Below are positions 62,838-64,000 of a stretch of DNA of 64,000 nt, piece after piece. A program made the translations under genes and the position numbers. Under the pieces are notes generated by a model. It ran no database searches. It was not told where the DNA came from and saw only the letters and a list, made by a program, of their open reading frames with translations. The first letter of the stretch is position 1. Every line of letters begins with the position of its first letter. The stretch is from Vreelandella arcis. Its GTDB lineage: Bacteria > Pseudomonadota > Gammaproteobacteria > Pseudomonadales > Halomonadaceae. The stretch is taken from contig NZ_FNII01000001.1 of NCBI RefSeq assembly GCF_900103865.1, positions 124,001 through 188,000 of the forward strand, written 5' to 3'.

Positions 62838-64000
62838 ATGACACCCGCTGGACCGCATGGACAGCTGGATCAATTTTTCTTGCTTTCACATGATCTGTTT
62901 TGCTGCATTGATCTAGATGGGCGAATGCTGCAAGTGAACCCTGCGTTTGAGACCTTGCTGGGTTACCCCGCCGACGCGCTGTTAGGCAAGCCCTGCGGTA
63001 AGGTGATTGACGAGCGCGATCATGGCGTCATTGAGGGGGTGCTGGCGCGCATCGTCGAGGGGCGCGATGTCGCCGCCTTCGAGGTGCGTGCGCGATCGGT
63101 GACGAGGGCGCTGCACTGGTTAGAGGTCGATCCTTCCCTTGGCGAGGGGGTGGTTTATGTGGTGGCGCGTGTGGTTACCGAGCGCAAGCGTGTAGAGGAA
63201 CATCTAAAGCGTACCCAGCAGTTGTTCGAGATTGTCGGCAAGACGGCGTTAATCGGTGGTTGGTATGTTGATATGGACGAGGGAAAGCCGATCTGGTCCG
63301 ACGAGGTGTGCCATATCCATGGCGTAGCGCCGGGTTTTCAACCGACTATCGATGAAGCCATCGCGTTTTATACCCCCACCTATCAGCCGCGTATCAGAGC
63401 ATACTTCGATGCCTGCTGTGAGCACGGGATTAGCTTCGACGACACCTTTGAAATCATTACGCACGATTATCAGCCGCTTTGGGTACGCGTGATTGGCAAA
63501 GCGGTATGCGATAGCGACGGCAACGTAATTCGGGTGCAGGGCTCCACCCAGGATATTACCCAACGCAAAGCCACCGAGCGCCAGCTGCAGCTGCTGGAGC
63601 GCAGTGTCGAATCAAGCACCAATGGTGTGTTGATTGTCGATGCAGGCCATGATGACCTCCCCATCGTGTATGCGAATACCGCTTTCGAGCGGATTACCGG
63701 CTATAGCCGTCAGGAGGCGCTGGGTCGCAACTGTCGCTTTTTGCAAGGCGAGGACACCGACCCCAACACCGTCAAGCAACTCCGCCAGGGCATTGCGGCT
63801 GAGTCCGAAGTGCACGTGGTGATTCGCAACTACCGGCGTAGCGGTGCGCCGTTTTGGAATGACCTGTACATTTCCCCGGTGCGCGATGACCTGGGCCAGG
63901 TGACCCATTTTGTTGGCGTACAAAATGATATTTCCGAACAGCGAGAATACCAAGCTCAACTGGCCTATAACGCTAGCCATGATGCGCTCACCGGGCTACC
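62838..64000 (+). CDS. PAS/LOV sensor protein with GGDEF-type output (partial, 3' end beyond right edge)
   Basis: About 387 codons from ATG 62838; divergent from hemC. Three PAS-type domains can be traced: about 12-120 (FFLLSHDLFCCIDLDGRMLQVNPAFETLLGY), about 130-245 (second PAS with PAC ending VQGSTQDITQRKA) and about 255-370. The third has the LOV flavin motif GRNCRFLQGEDTDP with the photoactive Cys299 and FVGVQNDIS with the conserved Gln. SHDALTGL at the right edge is the usual opening of a GGDEF domain. A blue-light-dependent cyclic-di-GMP enzyme is likely; the output domain is unseen. Confidence 0.85.
   Translation, partial: MTPAGPHGQLDQFFLLSHDLFCCIDLDGRMLQVNPAFETLLGYPADALLGKPCGKVIDERDHGVIEGVLARIVEGRDVAAFEVRARSVTRALHWLEVDPSLGEGVVYVVARVVTERKRVEEHLKRTQQLFEIVGKTALIGGWYVDMDEGKPIWSDEVCHIHGVAPGFQPTIDEAIAFYTPTYQPRIRAYFDACCEHGISFDDTFEIITHDYQPLWVRVIGKAVCDSDGNVIRVQGSTQDITQRKATERQLQLLERSVESSTNGVLIVDAGHDDLPIVYANTAFERITGYSRQEALGRNCRFLQGEDTDPNTVKQLRQGIAAESEVHVVIRNYRRSGAPFWNDLYISPVRDDLGQVTHFVGVQNDISEQREYQAQLAYNASHDALTGL

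Overview
The window reads as chromosomal DNA of a halophilic gammaproteobacterium, most likely Halomonas or a close relative in the Halomonadaceae. This rests on recognising the proteins (HexR, UvrD, a hemC-hemD-hemX-hemY order, several TRAP transporters, a catB-catC-catA-benA-benB order) and was not confirmed by any search. Housekeeping genes flank a large block (about 12.5-58 kb) devoted to aromatic acid catabolism. No rRNA, tRNA, CRISPR array, insertion sequence or phage gene was seen.

Layout. 0-12.5 kb: pstB (cut by the left edge), pstA, pstC and a PstS-like protein with a Pho box, a YciA-type thioesterase, an orphan Tat-exported TRAP binding protein, PsiE, UvrD, HexR, a small basic protein, a sodium symporter and a DUF72 protein. 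12.5-23 kb: a 2-oxoadipate dioxygenase-like protein, an IclR regulator of PcaR/PcaU type, and the quinate/shikimate unit (aroQ, AEC permease, NAD-type aroE, quiC, TRAP dctPQM, divergent tetR). 23-36.6 kb: protocatechuate branch (pcaB, pcaI, pcaJ, pcaF, a fused pcaD-pcaC, pcaH, pcaG), a second TRAP system, an AraC regulator with pobA, and a beta-keto acid cleavage enzyme (BKACE) followed by an NTF2-like gene. 36.6-43 kb: tautomerase, two LysR regulators, DoxX, glutathionyl-hydroquinone reductase and a DODA-type dioxygenase. 42-57.9 kb: NahR-like regulator with salicylate hydroxylase, catB-catC-catA-benA-benB, a five-gene Liv-type ABC importer, benE, two universal stress proteins and catR, then a decayed pobA fragment. 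58-64 kb: hemC-hemD-hemX-hemY and the start of a PAS/LOV sensor.

How it fits together. Quinate and shikimate (through dehydroshikimate) and 4-hydroxybenzoate (through PobA) both lead to protocatechuate. Salicylate and benzoate lead to catechol. Both branches meet at 3-oxoadipate enol-lactone, and the lactone hydrolase, CoA transferase and thiolase (PcaDC, PcaIJ, PcaF) occur once; there is no catD. benC and benD are absent from the window.

Regulation visible in the DNA. A repeated operator, GTTCG-N5-CGAAC, lies before pcaR/aroQ, the AEC permease, pcaB, pcaI, the second TRAP operon and BKACE, which defines a likely PcaR regulon. A composite CatR-type site (ATAC-N7-GTAT, then TAAACAATATTGGTT at fixed spacing) is present both before catB and between catR and a universal stress protein gene. 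The most unusual points are BKACE inside the apparent PcaR regulon, the duplicated CatR site, and the pobA remnant.
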